NCBI RefSeq assembly: GCF_017795745.1
Contig: NZ_CP059067.1
Location: 2,046,001-2,110,000 of the forward strand
DNA: 64,000 nt
Origin: Rhizobacter sp. AJA081-3
GTDB taxonomy: Bacteria; Pseudomonadota; Gammaproteobacteria; Burkholderiales; Burkholderiaceae_C
Direction of reading: 5' to 3'
The notes beneath the pieces are model-generated. The model did not search any database. It was given only the letters and a program-made list of their open reading frames with translations, and was not told the DNA's origin. Below are positions 49,508-58,022 of the stretch, in pieces; the stretch's first letter is position 1; the number at the start of each line of letters is the position of its first letter. The translations under genes and the position numbers were made by a program.

Positions 49508-50650
49508 TCAGCGCACCACGGCGATCTGCTCGCGCTTGTCGCCCTTGTACGTGAACAGGGTCAGCGCGCCGTTCTTGACGTCGCCCTTGTCGTCGAAGGC
49601 GATCGTGCCGGTCACGCCCTTGTAGCCGCTGGTCTTGGCCAGCACCGGCAGGTACTTGGCCGGCTCGGCGGAGCCGGCCTTGACCATCGCGTCGACCATC
49701 ACCATCGTGGCGTCATAGACGTACGGGGCGTAGATCTGCACGTCGGCGTTGAACTTCTTCTTGAAGTCGGCGCGGAACTTCTCCATGCCGGCCTTCTGCT
49801 CGCCTTCGACGCCGCCGGCCTCGGCACAGACCACCTGGCCATCAGCCATGGCCCCGGCAGCCAGCTTGGGCAGTTCGCCCGAGCAGATGCCGTCGCCGCC
49901 CATGAACTTGGCGTTGATGCCGAGTTGCTTCATCTGGCGGATCATCGGGCCGGCCACAGCGTCCATGCCGCCGTAGAAAACGACGTCGGGCTTCTTGGCC
50001 TTGATGGCGGTCAGGATGGCGGTGAAGTCCGTGGCCTTGTCGGTGGTGAACTGCTGCTCGGCGATCGCACCGCCCGACGCCTTGACGGCCTTGGCGAACT
50101 CTTCGGCCACGCCCTGGCCGTAGGCCGTGCGGTCGTCGATCACGGCGATCGACTTGCCCTTGAGTTCCTTGACGGCGTAGCGGCCCAGGGTGCCGCCCAG
50201 GTGCACGTCATCGGCCACCACGCGGAACGTGGTCTTGTAGCCGTTGCGGGTGAACTTGGGGTTGGTGGCCGACGGGGAGATCTGGGGGATGCCCGCGTCG
50301 CTGTAGATCTTGGAGGCCGGAATCGAGGTGCCCGAGTTCAGGTGGCCGATGACGCCCATGACCTTGGAGTCAACCAGCTTCTGGGCCACTGCGGTGCCCT
50401 GCTTCGGATCGCCAGCGTCGTCTTCGGCCAGCAGTTCGAACTTGACCTTCTTGCCGCCGATGGAGACGCCCTTGGCGTTGAGCTCGTCGATGGCCATGCG
50501 CGCGCCCATCTCGTTGTCCTTGCCAAGGTGGGCGATGCCACCGCTGGTGGGGCCGACGTGGCCGATCTTGACGACCATGTCCTGGGCCGACGCAGTACCT
50601 GCGATGAGCAGAGCGGCTGCAGCCACCACGGCATTGAATTTGACTTGCAT
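49508..50650 (-). CDS. Branched-chain amino-acid ABC transporter substrate-binding protein (LivK-like)
   Basis: The 380-residue periplasmic protein has a signal peptide (cleavage near TASA-QDMVVKIG) and a Leu/Ile/Val-binding-protein fold. Marks are IGHVGPTSGGIAHLGKDNEMG, LLAEDDAGDPKQGTAVAQKL, GHLNSGTSIPASKIY and DDRTAYGQGVAEEFAKAV. GGAGG precedes ATG 50650. No liv permease or ATPase genes are adjacent, so it must serve transporter subunits encoded elsewhere. The ligand could be Leu/Ile/Val or another amide. Confidence 0.92.
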   Translation of the reverse strand: MQVKFNAVVAAAALLIAGTASAQDMVVKIGHVGPTSGGIAHLGKDNEMGARMAIDELNAKGVSIGGKKVKFELLAEDDAGDPKQGTAVAQKLVDSKVMGVIGHLNSGTSIPASKIYSDAGIPQISPSATNPKFTRNGYKTTFRVVADDVHLGGTLGRYAVKELKGKSIAVIDDRTAYGQGVAEEFAKAVKASGGAIAEQQFTTDKATDFTAILTAIKAKKPDVVFYGGMDAVAGPMIRQMKQLGINAKFMGGDGICSGELPKLAAGAMADGQVVCAEAGGVEGEQKAGMEKFRADFKKKFNADVQIYAPYVYDATMVMVDAMVKAGSAEPAKYLPVLAKTSGYKGVTGTIAFDDKGDVKNGALTLFTYKGDKREQIAVVR

Positions 50651-50745
50651 GCAATAACCTCCGGTTGGAATGTTGAGAGCGATCGGAAGAGAGGGTTTAT
50701 CTCAACGGCCGACACGATACCCCAAAAAAAACCGCATCTCCACCG

Positions 50746-50790
50746 GGATTGCTCAGGGGAAACCTGCGAATCCTCGGGGGAATCGCTCAG
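50746..50790 (-). repeat. Direct repeat pair upstream of the LivK-like gene
   Basis: GGATTGCTCAG (50746-50756) and GGAATCGCTCAG (50779-50790) are near-identical direct repeats, 33 bp apart, about 100-140 bp upstream of the binding-protein start. An A8 tract (50724-50731) lies between them and the gene. The layout suggests a regulator site, but the motif matches nothing I can name. Confidence 0.35.
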
Positions 50791-50884
50791 CTTCGAATGA
50801 AGCATCCAGATGGTTCGGCAGTCGGCCTGTGCCCGGGAAAACGCCGAGACGCTCCCGGTGCAGGCTCAGGGCTCAACGCGCTCG

Positions 50885-51295
50885 CTAACGTTGGCGATGA
50901 CGGGAGAGTTCCTGAGCGACGGCTCGCGACACGATGTCACGCAAGGTCGATGCCAGCTCGGTGCGGGCTTCACGCATCAACGCGTCGGTGGCGCGCGTCA
51001 GGGCCGGCGCAAGCACCTCGCGCAGCTTCACCTCCAGCATCAGGTCGATCTGCCGTTGCAGGTCGGCCAGCACGCGCTGCACGAGCTCGTCCTCGTCGAT
51101 CGCCATCGGCCCGGTGACGACGCCGCCACCACCACGAAGCTGTTCGAGTGACGCGGGCACGGTGGGCGCGAAGGCCTGAGGTTCGGCGGCCGGCGCGGGC
51201 ACCGCAGCGGCCGGCGCGGGCGCCGGCGCCTCGGGCATGCGCACGACCTCGGTCAAGGTCGGCACACGGCCCGGAGGCGCGGGGCGCAGGCTCAT
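50885..51295 (-). CDS. Hypothetical protein downstream of holC (DUF2486-like)
   Basis: The 136-residue product starts at ATG 51295, overlapping the holC stop (ATGA). It has an Ala/Pro-rich N-terminal half and a helical C-terminal part, DEDELVQRVLADLQRQIDLM followed by LREVLAPALTRATDALMREA and RDIVSRAVAQELSRHRQR, likely amphipathic or coiled coil. Burkholderiales genomes often place a DUF2486 protein beside holC, and I suspect this is one. Function is unknown; linkage suggests a connection with DNA polymerase III or with PepA. Confidence 0.75.
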   Translation of the reverse strand: MSLRPAPPGRVPTLTEVVRMPEAPAPAPAAAVPAPAAEPQAFAPTVPASLEQLRGGGGVVTGPMAIDEDELVQRVLADLQRQIDLMLEVKLREVLAPALTRATDALMREARTELASTLRDIVSRAVAQELSRHRQR

Positions 51296-51723
51296 CCCTC
51301 CACCTCGTGCTTCTCGATCTGATAACCCCGCGAGGCGTAGTGCTTCCAGCGCGCGCGCGCCGCGGCCCGATCGCCATCGTCGGTGGAGACGATCTCGACC
51401 AGCCGCTCGAAGCTCTCGAAACCTGCCGGCGGTTCGGCACCGAGGTTGAGCAGCACGTCGTGGTGCAGCGCACCAGCAAGAGACTCGACCAGACACACCG
51501 GCGTGCCGCGCTGGCGCTCGGGCAAGGCATCGCTACTGTGCACCAGCACGTGCGGCAAGAACTCGGTGGCCTCGAAGGTCCACAAGGCGCGGTCGAGTTC
51601 GGCCAGCGCCGACGCCGGGCCGGTGATGGTCACGCGTGCGTTCTGCCGGGTCGCCTTGCGCAGCAGCCGACAGGCATAACCCAGCCGGTGCGGCACGTTG
51701 AAATGGAAGCTGACCCGGGTCAT
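51292..51723 (-). CDS. holC: DNA polymerase III chi subunit
   Basis: This 143-residue protein starts at ATG 51723 (MTRVSFHFNVPHRLGYACRL). HolC bridges the clamp loader and single-stranded-DNA-binding protein at the replication fork. Family features are CRLLRKATRQNARVTITG, LWTFEATEFLPHVLVHSS and the C-terminal WKHYASRGYQIEKHEV. It lies 17 nt after pepA on the same strand, the usual pepA-holC order in proteobacteria, and overlaps the next gene. Confidence 0.92.
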   Translation of the reverse strand: MTRVSFHFNVPHRLGYACRLLRKATRQNARVTITGPASALAELDRALWTFEATEFLPHVLVHSSDALPERQRGTPVCLVESLAGALHHDVLLNLGAEPPAGFESFERLVEIVSTDDGDRAAARARWKHYASRGYQIEKHEVEG

Positions 51724-51740
51724 CGCAGGCGCGGCGTGCC

Positions 51741-53201
51741 TCAGGAGGCCTGTGACAGCACGAAGTGGGTCAACAAGGGCACGGGGCGCCCGGTGGCGCC
51801 CTTGGCAGCGCCGGACTTCCAGGCCGTGCCGGCGATGTCCAGGTGGGCCCAACGGTACTTGCCGGTGAACTTGCGCAGGAACATGGCGGCCGTGATCGCG
51901 CCGCCGGCGCGCCCGCCGACATTGCCCATGTCGGCGAAGTTGCTCTTCAGCGCCTCCTCGTACTCCTCGTCCAGCGGCATGCGCCAGGCCGGATCGAGCG
52001 ACGCAGTGCTGGCGGCCAGCAGCTGCGCGGCCAGGGCGTCGTCGGCGGTGAACAGGCCGGTGTGGTGGTGGCCGAGCGCGATCACGCAGGCACCCGTGAG
52101 CGTGGCCACGTCGATCACGCAGGCCGGCTTGAAGCGCTCGGCGTAGGTGAGCGCGTCGCACAGGATCAGCCGGCCCTCGGCATCGGTGTTCAGGATCTCG
52201 ATGGTCTGGCCCGACATGCTCTTGACCACGTCGCCGGGCTTGATGGCCCGGCCCCCCGGCATGTTCTCGCAAGTCGGCACGATCACGACGAGGTTCAGCT
52301 TCGGCTTGAGTTCGGCCACCGCGCGCAGCGTGCCCAGCACGCTGGCCGCGCCACCCATGTCGAACTTCATCTCGTCCATCTCGGCGGCCGGCTTGATCGA
52401 GATGCCGCCGGTGTCGAAGGTGATGCCCTTGCCGACCAGGACGATCGGCGCCTGAGTCTTCGCGGCCCCGTGGTACTGCGCGACGATGAAGCGCGGCGGC
52501 TCGGCCGAGCCCTGGGCCACGGCGAGGAAGGAGCCCATGCCGAGCTTCTCGATCGCCTTGCGGTCGAGCACTTCGACCTTCAGGCCGTACTCCTTGCCGA
52601 GCTTCTTCGCCTGCTCGCCGAGGTAGGTCGGTGTGCAGTGATTGCCCGGCCGGTTGGCGAGCTCACGGGCCAGCGTCACGCCGGCCGCAACGGCGTGGCC
52701 ACGCGCCAGACCCTGCGAGACGGCCTTGGCCGCCGCCTTGCCGCACAGCAGCGTGACCCGCTCCAGCGCGCCGGCAGCAGGTGCGCTCGGCTTGGTGTGG
52801 CGGTAGACGTAGGTGGTCTCGCCAACCGCGGCGACCAGTGCCTCGGCCTGCTCCGCACCGATGTCGCCGGCTCCACCGATGGCCAGCGCGACATGCTTGC
52901 TTCCGCCGCCCTTGAGCTGGCCGAAACCGGCCGCGAAGGCCGCCTTCAGCGACTTGGGTGTGGCCGCGCCGCAGGCAGCGAACACCACGCGCGCCGCCTT
53001 CACGCCGGCGGGCCGGTGCAGCAGCACGGTCTTGCCGCGCTTGAACTCGAAGTCGCCGTGGGCCACGGCATCGGCCAGCAGCCTGGCCAGCGTGGTGTCG
53101 AGGGTTCGCTCCGCCTTCTCGCCGGCCACGACGACCAGCAGGGCATCGCAGGCGACGGACGCGAGGGCGTCGAGCGACGCGGTGTGTTGACGAAAGTCCA
53201 T
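51741..53201 (-). CDS. pepA: Leucyl aminopeptidase (M17)
   Basis: The 486-residue enzyme is a manganese/zinc hexameric aminopeptidase. The start is ATG 53201 ([13 protein letters not shown]). Metal and catalytic residues are in [32 protein letters not shown], and the family signature [18 protein letters not shown]. The N-terminal regulatory domain spans about residues 1-165. It is divergent from lptF with only 28 bp between start codons, so the two promoters must overlap the coding regions or each other. Confidence 0.96.
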   Translation of the reverse strand: MDFRQHTASLDALASVACDALLVVVAGEKAERTLDTTLARLLADAVAHGDFEFKRGKTVLLHRPAGVKAARVVFAACGAATPKSLKAAFAAGFGQLKGGGSKHVALAIGGAGDIGAEQAEALVAAVGETTYVYRHTKPSAPAAGALERVTLLCGKAAAKAVSQGLARGHAVAAGVTLARELANRPGNHCTPTYLGEQAKKLGKEYGLKVEVLDRKAIEKLGMGSFLAVAQGSAEPPRFIVAQYHGAAKTQAPIVLVGKGITFDTGGISIKPAAEMDEMKFDMGGAASVLGTLRAVAELKPKLNLVVIVPTCENMPGGRAIKPGDVVKSMSGQTIEILNTDAEGRLILCDALTYAERFKPACVIDVATLTGACVIALGHHHTGLFTADDALAAQLLAASTASLDPAWRMPLDEEYEEALKSNFADMGNVGGRAGGAITAAMFLRKFTGKYRWAHLDIAGTAWKSGAAKGATGRPVPLLTHFVLSQAS

Positions 53202-53229
53202 AATCAAAGCCACAGAAGACAATCGCACG

Positions 53230-54336
53230 ATGTTATTCGATTCCACTCTGCGCGCCGACCTGGCTCGCAGCTTCGGTGCCACGCTGGTCGTCATCCTGAC
53301 CATCGTGCTGACCATGATGCTGATCCGCACGCTGGGTCTCGCGGCGGGAGGCCGCGTGTCGCCGCAGGACGTGGTGCTGCTGCTGGGGTATGCAGCCCTC
53401 GGCCACCTGCCAACCATGCTGGCGCTGTCGCTGTTCATCTCGGTGGTGGCCACGCTCGGGCGCATGTACCGCGACAGCGAAATGACGATCTGGTTCGCCA
53501 GCGGCGTGGGCCTCAGCCGCTTCGTGCGTCCGGTGCTGCGCACCAGCTGGCCGGTGCTGGTGGTGATCGCCGCGCTGGCGCTGTTTGTCTGGCCGTGGCA
53601 GAACGAGCGCGCCGCCCAGATGAAGGAGCGCTTCGAGCGCCGCTCCGATCTGTCGCGCGTGGCGCCGGGGCAGTTCCAGACCTCGAGCGACGGGCGGCGC
53701 GTGTTCTTCATCGAGCGAGACTCGCAGGACGGGCGCACCGGCCGCAACGTGTTCATTCTGTCGAGCTCGCCGCAGGCGGAATCGGTCACTTCGGCGCGTA
53801 CCGGCCGCATCGAGCTGCAAGGCGACGACCGCTTTCTCGTGCTCGATCGCGGCCAGCGCAACGAGCAGGATTTCGAGACTGCCGAGAAGACGCTGTCGCG
53901 CTTCGAGACCTACCGCGTGCTTGCCGGCGAACGCGTGCTCGCCGGCGTCGAGGAACTGCCGCCCAAGGCGCTGGCCAGCCTGCAACTGCTCGCCCAGCCG
54001 ACGCCGCGCAACCAGGGCGAGCTGGTCTGGCGGCTCGGCCTGCTGTTCGGTGCGGCCAACCTGCTGTTGCTGGCGATTCCGCTATCGGCCTCGAACCCGC
54101 GCCGCGCCAGCAACTGGAACCTGCTGTTCGCGCTGCTCACCTTCGTCGTGTACTACAACGTGATCAACCTGTCGCAGGCCTGGGTCGCATCGGGCAAGCT
54201 GGGCATGGGCGCCGCGCTCACGCTGTTCCATGGTGGCGCCTTCGTGCTGGCGCTGCTGCTGCTGTGGTGGCGCGAGCAGGGCAACCGCCGCTTCGCCTGG
54301 CGCCGCCCCCGCACGCCGGCGGCCGCCGCGGCATGA
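53230..54336 (+). CDS. lptF: LPS export ABC transporter permease LptF
   Basis: The 368-residue inner-membrane subunit of the LptB2FG transporter extracts lipopolysaccharide for transport to the outer membrane. Helices at both ends (residues about 10-115 and 285-350) flank a periplasmic beta-jellyroll domain (about 125-270, including [18 protein letters not shown]). [19 protein letters not shown] is the cytoplasmic coupling segment for LptB. Its stop overlaps lptG (ATGA). Confidence 0.95.
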   Translation: MLFDSTLRADLARSFGATLVVILTIVLTMMLIRTLGLAAGGRVSPQDVVLLLGYAALGHLPTMLALSLFISVVATLGRMYRDSEMTIWFASGVGLSRFVRPVLRTSWPVLVVIAALALFVWPWQNERAAQMKERFERRSDLSRVAPGQFQTSSDGRRVFFIERDSQDGRTGRNVFILSSSPQAESVTSARTGRIELQGDDRFLVLDRGQRNEQDFETAEKTLSRFETYRVLAGERVLAGVEELPPKALASLQLLAQPTPRNQGELVWRLGLLFGAANLLLLAIPLSASNPRRASNWNLLFALLTFVVYYNVINLSQAWVASGKLGMGAALTLFHGGAFVLALLLLWWREQGNRRFAWRRPRTPAAAAA

Positions 54337-55442
54337 AGACCGTCCGGCGCCTCTTCTACCGCGACATCGTCTCGTCGGTGCTGTTCGTGGCCTTGGCCTT
54401 CCTGTCGCTTTTCTTCTTCATCGACTTCGTCGAGGAGCTCGGCGATGTCGGCAAGGGCTATACGCTGCTGCATGCGGCCGCCTATTCGGCGCTGCAGGTG
54501 CCGGGTCATCTCTACGAACTCGCGCCGATCGCCGTGCTGATCGGCACGATCTATGCGTTGGCGCGGCTCGCGCAATCGTCGGAATACACCATCCTGCGTA
54601 CCGGTGGACTCGGCCCGGGGCGGGCACTGTCGCTGCTCGCCGGCCTGGGGCTGATGTTCGCCATGGCCACCTACGTGATCGGCGACTACATCGCGCCGTT
54701 GAGCGAGCGGCAGGCGACCGAGCTTCAGGCCCGTGCGATGGGAAAGCTGCGACTGGGCCGCACCGGCGCCTGGTTGAAGGATCGCGCGAGCACGCCCGAT
54801 GGCGAGCGCAGCTACTCGGTCAACGTGGGCTCGACCGGCGCCGACGCCACGCTGCAGGACATCCGCATCTTCGAGTTCGACACCGATGGCCGCCTGGTGC
54901 GCCGCATCGGGGCCGCCAGCGCGCGCATCGGAGACGACGACGCCTGGCAGCTCGCCGACGCGGTGGTGACGCACTGGAGCGTGGCCAGCGCCAGTGCGCA
55001 GCCGGTGGCCAGCGAGGAGAAGCTCGCCGCGCTTTCCTGGCCGAGCACGCTCTCGGCCGGCGTGGTGGCGGCCGCGGTGTTGCCGCTGTCCACCATGTCG
55101 ACGGTCGAGCTGTTCCGCTACATCGGCCACCTGGCCGACAACGAACAGGCCGCGCAGCAATACGAGATCCAGTTCTGGAAACGTGCGCTCTACCCCTTCG
55201 CCTGCCTCGTGATGATGGCCCTGGCCCTGCCCTTCGCCTACCTGAGTGCCCGCGCCGGCGGCATCAGCCTGAAGGTGTTTGCAGGCATCATGCTGGGCAT
55301 CAGCTTCGTCCTGCTCAACAACATGTCCAGCCACCTCGGCCTGTTGCGCAACTGGACGCCGTGGATCGTCGCCGCGGCGCCCAGTGCGCTTTTCCTGCTC
55401 GTCTCGCTGGCCGCGTTCAGCTGGCTGGTGCGCTACCGATGA
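54333..55442 (+). CDS. lptG: LPS export ABC transporter permease LptG
   Basis: The partner permease has 369 residues with the same topology: N-terminal helices (VLFVALAFLSLFFFIDFVEE), coupling segment ARLAQSSEYTILRTGGLGP, periplasmic domain (about 130-265), and the C-terminal helices including CLVMMALALPFAYLSARAGG and IMLGISFVLLNNMSSHLGLL. It is coupled to both neighbours by ATGA overlaps. lptF-lptG divergent from pepA is the standard proteobacterial arrangement. Confidence 0.95.
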   Translation: MKTVRRLFYRDIVSSVLFVALAFLSLFFFIDFVEELGDVGKGYTLLHAAAYSALQVPGHLYELAPIAVLIGTIYALARLAQSSEYTILRTGGLGPGRALSLLAGLGLMFAMATYVIGDYIAPLSERQATELQARAMGKLRLGRTGAWLKDRASTPDGERSYSVNVGSTGADATLQDIRIFEFDTDGRLVRRIGAASARIGDDDAWQLADAVVTHWSVASASAQPVASEEKLAALSWPSTLSAGVVAAAVLPLSTMSTVELFRYIGHLADNEQAAQQYEIQFWKRALYPFACLVMMALALPFAYLSARAGGISLKVFAGIMLGISFVLLNNMSSHLGLLRNWTPWIVAAAPSALFLLVSLAAFSWLVRYR

Positions 55443-55813
55443 AGCGCGGACTGCTCTTGTTCGCCCACGGCGCGCGCGACCCGCGCTGGGCCCTGCCCTT
55501 CGAAGACGTGGCGGCACGCGTTCGGCGCGCCGATGCCTCGGTCGCGGTCGAGCTGAGCTTCCTGGAGTTCATGACGCCCGGACTGATCGACGCCGGCCAC
55601 GCGCTGGCGGCGCAGGGCTGCACACGTGTCGAGGTGGTGCCGCTGTTCCTGGGGGCCGGCGGCCATGTGCGCAAGGACCTGCCGGCACTGCTCGAGACGC
55701 TCAAGGGTGCGCATCCGCAAGTCCAGTGGCTGCTTCGCCCGGCCGTCGGCGAGGACGACGGTGTCGTGGCAGCGATGGCGGCTGCCTCGCTGCGACCTGC
55801 CGACACGCGCTGA
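55439..55813 (+). CDS. Short CbiX/SirB-type sirohydrochlorin chelatase
   Basis: The 124-residue protein is half the length of double-domain CbiX, as in archaeal CbiX-S and small bacterial homologues that dimerise. Metal-binding histidines are in LLLFAHGARDPRW and FLGAGGHVRKDLP. It would insert Fe2+ (or Co2+) into sirohydrochlorin to make siroheme for sulfite/nitrite reductase. It overlaps lptG by four bases and precedes cysB, whose regulon includes sulfite reduction, giving a sensible functional link. Confidence 0.88.
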   Translation: MKRGLLLFAHGARDPRWALPFEDVAARVRRADASVAVELSFLEFMTPGLIDAGHALAAQGCTRVEVVPLFLGAGGHVRKDLPALLETLKGAHPQVQWLLRPAVGEDDGVVAAMAAASLRPADTR

Positions 55814-55862
55814 ACTGCGCTCGATGGAATAATCCGCCCGATCAACAGATCGCGCGGAAATA

Positions 55863-56816
55863 ATGAACCTGCACCAGTTCCGCTTCGTCCAGGAAGCAGT
55901 GCGCCAGAACCTGAACCTGACCGAGACGGCCAAGGTGCTGTTCACTTCGCAGCCGGGCATCTCCAAGGCCATCCTCGAACTGGAAGACGAGCTCGGCGTG
56001 GACATCTTCGCGCGCCACGGCAAACGGCTGCGCCGCGTCACCGAGCCGGGCCAGCAGGTGCTCAAGTCGATCGAGGTGATCATGCGCGAGGTGGGCAACC
56101 TCAAGCGCATCGGCGAGGAGTTCTCCAAGCAGGATGCCGGCACGCTGTCGATCGCCACCACCCACAGCCAGGCGCGCTACTTCCTTCCCGAGCCCATCGC
56201 GCAGTTGCGCAAGCGCTTTCCCAAGGTCAACGTCAGCCTGCACCAGGGCGCGCCCGACCAGGTGGCACGCATGGTGATCGAGGAGATTGCCGACATCGGC
56301 CTGGCCACCGAGGCACTGGACGCTCACGACGAACTGGTCACCCTGCCCTGCTACGAATGGCAGCACGCGCTGGTGATGCCGGCCGGCCACCCGCTCGCGC
56401 AGCTCGAGCGCATCGAGCTCGAGGACCTGGCGCTGCAGCCGCTGGTCTCGTACCACCCATCGTTCAGCGGACGCACCCGCGTCGACCAGGCCTTCGCCGC
56501 GCGGCGCCTCAAGCCGAACATCGTGCTCGAGGCGATCGACGCCGACGTCATCAAGACCTATGTGCGCCTCGGCCTGGGCGTGGGCATCGTGGCCGAAATC
56601 GCGGTGCGCGACGATCCGCCGAACGGCGAACTCGTCTCCCGGCCGGTGGGCCACCTGTTCGGCCGCAACGTCACGCGCATCGCCTTCAAGCGCGGCGCGT
56701 ACCTGAGAAACTTCGTCTTCGCGTTCGCCGAGATGCTGTCTGACCGGCTCGGCCGCAACCTCATCACCCAGGCGCTGTCGGGCCAGAAGCCCGACGCGCA
56801 GGACTATCAGCTCTGA
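55863..56816 (+). CDS. cysB: LysR-family regulator CysB
   Basis: The 317-residue activator controls sulfate assimilation in response to N-acetylserine. The N-terminal winged helix has NLTETAKVLFTSQPGISKAI and ELGVDIFARHGKRLRRVTEPG, and the effector domain contains TTHSQARYFLPEPIAQLRKRF, matching CysB/Cbl. The C-terminus continues to QDYQL. It lies 49 nt after the chelatase gene, with GCGGAAATA before the ATG. Cbl-type function (aliphatic sulfonate use) is an alternative. Confidence 0.92.
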   Translation: MNLHQFRFVQEAVRQNLNLTETAKVLFTSQPGISKAILELEDELGVDIFARHGKRLRRVTEPGQQVLKSIEVIMREVGNLKRIGEEFSKQDAGTLSIATTHSQARYFLPEPIAQLRKRFPKVNVSLHQGAPDQVARMVIEEIADIGLATEALDAHDELVTLPCYEWQHALVMPAGHPLAQLERIELEDLALQPLVSYHPSFSGRTRVDQAFAARRLKPNIVLEAIDADVIKTYVRLGLGVGIVAEIAVRDDPPNGELVSRPVGHLFGRNVTRIAFKRGAYLRNFVFAFAEMLSDRLGRNLITQALSGQKPDAQDYQL

Positions 56817-56827
56817 GCTTTCCGACC

Positions 56828-57994
56828 ATGACCACAGCCGCCGCCCGCACGCCCGCGATCACCAGCCGCCTGCCCAACGTCGGCACCACCATCTTCACCG
56901 TGATGTCGGCGCTGGCCCAGCAGCACGGTGCCGTGAACCTCGGCCAAGGTTTCCCGGACTTCGACTGCGACCCGCGCCTGCTCGACGCGGTGAGCGAGGC
57001 CATGCGTGGCGGGCTCAACCAGTACCCACCGATGGCCGGCGTGCCGGTGCTGCGCGAGGCGGTGGCCGCGAAGATCGAATCGCTCTACGGCCGCCGCTAC
57101 GACGCCGGCAGCGAGATCACCATCACCGCTGGCGCAACGCAGGCGATCATCACCGCCATCCTGGCCATCGTTCACCCGGGCGACGAGGTGATCGTGCTCG
57201 ACCCCTGCTACGACAGCTACGAACCGAACATCGAGCTCGCCGGTGGCCGTGCGGTGCACGTGCCGCTGGTGCCCGGCACCTTCCGCCCCGATTTCGCACG
57301 CATCGCCGCGGCGCTGTCGCGGAAGACGCGCGCCATCATCGTCAACACGCCGCACAACCCCAGCGCCACGGTGTGGACGACGCAGGACATGCAACGCCTG
57401 GCCGAACTGCTGCGCCCGACCGACGTGCTGCTGATCGCCGACGAGGTCTACGAGCACATGGTCTACGACGGCGTGCGGCACGAGAGCGTGGCTCGGCACG
57501 AGGAACTGGCACAGCGCGCCTTCATCGTCTCGAGCTTCGGCAAGACCTATCACGTGACCGGCTGGAAGGTCGGCTACGTGGCGGCGCCGGCGGCGCTGAC
57601 GGCCGAGTTCCGCAAGGTGCACCAGTTCAACGTGTTCACCGTCAACACGCCGATGCAGCACGGTCTGGCAGCCTTCATGGCCGACGCCTCGCACCACCTG
57701 TCCTTGCCGGCCTTCTACCAGCGCAAGCGCGATCTGTTCCGCGCCGGTCTCGCCGGCAGCCGCTTCACGCTGTTGCCCAGCGAAGGCAGCTACTTCCAGT
57801 GCGTCGACTACTCGGCCATCAGCGACGAAACGGAGGAGTCCTTCTGCCGGCGCCTGACCACGCAGGTGGGCGTGGCCGCGATTCCGCTGTCGGCTTTCTA
57901 CCAGGGTGGTTTCGAGCAGCGCATCGTGCGCTTCTGTTTTGCGAAGAAGGACGAGACGCTGAACCTCGCGCTGGAGCGCCTGGCGGTGCTCTGA
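56828..57994 (+). CDS. PLP aminotransferase (methionine/glutamine-phenylpyruvate type, YbdL-like)
   Basis: This 388-residue fold-type I class I/II aminotransferase has NLGQGFPDFDCDP, GLNQYPPMAGVPVLREAV, ITAGATQAI, VNTPHNPSATVW, ADEVYEHMVYD and the Schiff-base lysine in SSFGKTYHVTGWKVGY. The pattern is closest to YbdL, which prefers methionine, and to kynurenine-oxoglutarate transaminase. It lies 11 nt after cysB, so a role in sulfur amino-acid metabolism under the same transcript is plausible. It is convergent with the FimV-like gene. Confidence 0.9.
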   Translation: MTTAAARTPAITSRLPNVGTTIFTVMSALAQQHGAVNLGQGFPDFDCDPRLLDAVSEAMRGGLNQYPPMAGVPVLREAVAAKIESLYGRRYDAGSEITITAGATQAIITAILAIVHPGDEVIVLDPCYDSYEPNIELAGGRAVHVPLVPGTFRPDFARIAAALSRKTRAIIVNTPHNPSATVWTTQDMQRLAELLRPTDVLLIADEVYEHMVYDGVRHESVARHEELAQRAFIVSSFGKTYHVTGWKVGYVAAPAALTAEFRKVHQFNVFTVNTPMQHGLAAFMADASHHLSLPAFYQRKRDLFRAGLAGSRFTLLPSEGSYFQCVDYSAISDETEESFCRRLTTQVGVAAIPLSAFYQGGFEQRIVRFCFAKKDETLNLALERLAVL

Positions 57995-58022
57995 CGACGG
58001 CCGCGGGAGGGCCGGCGCAGGC

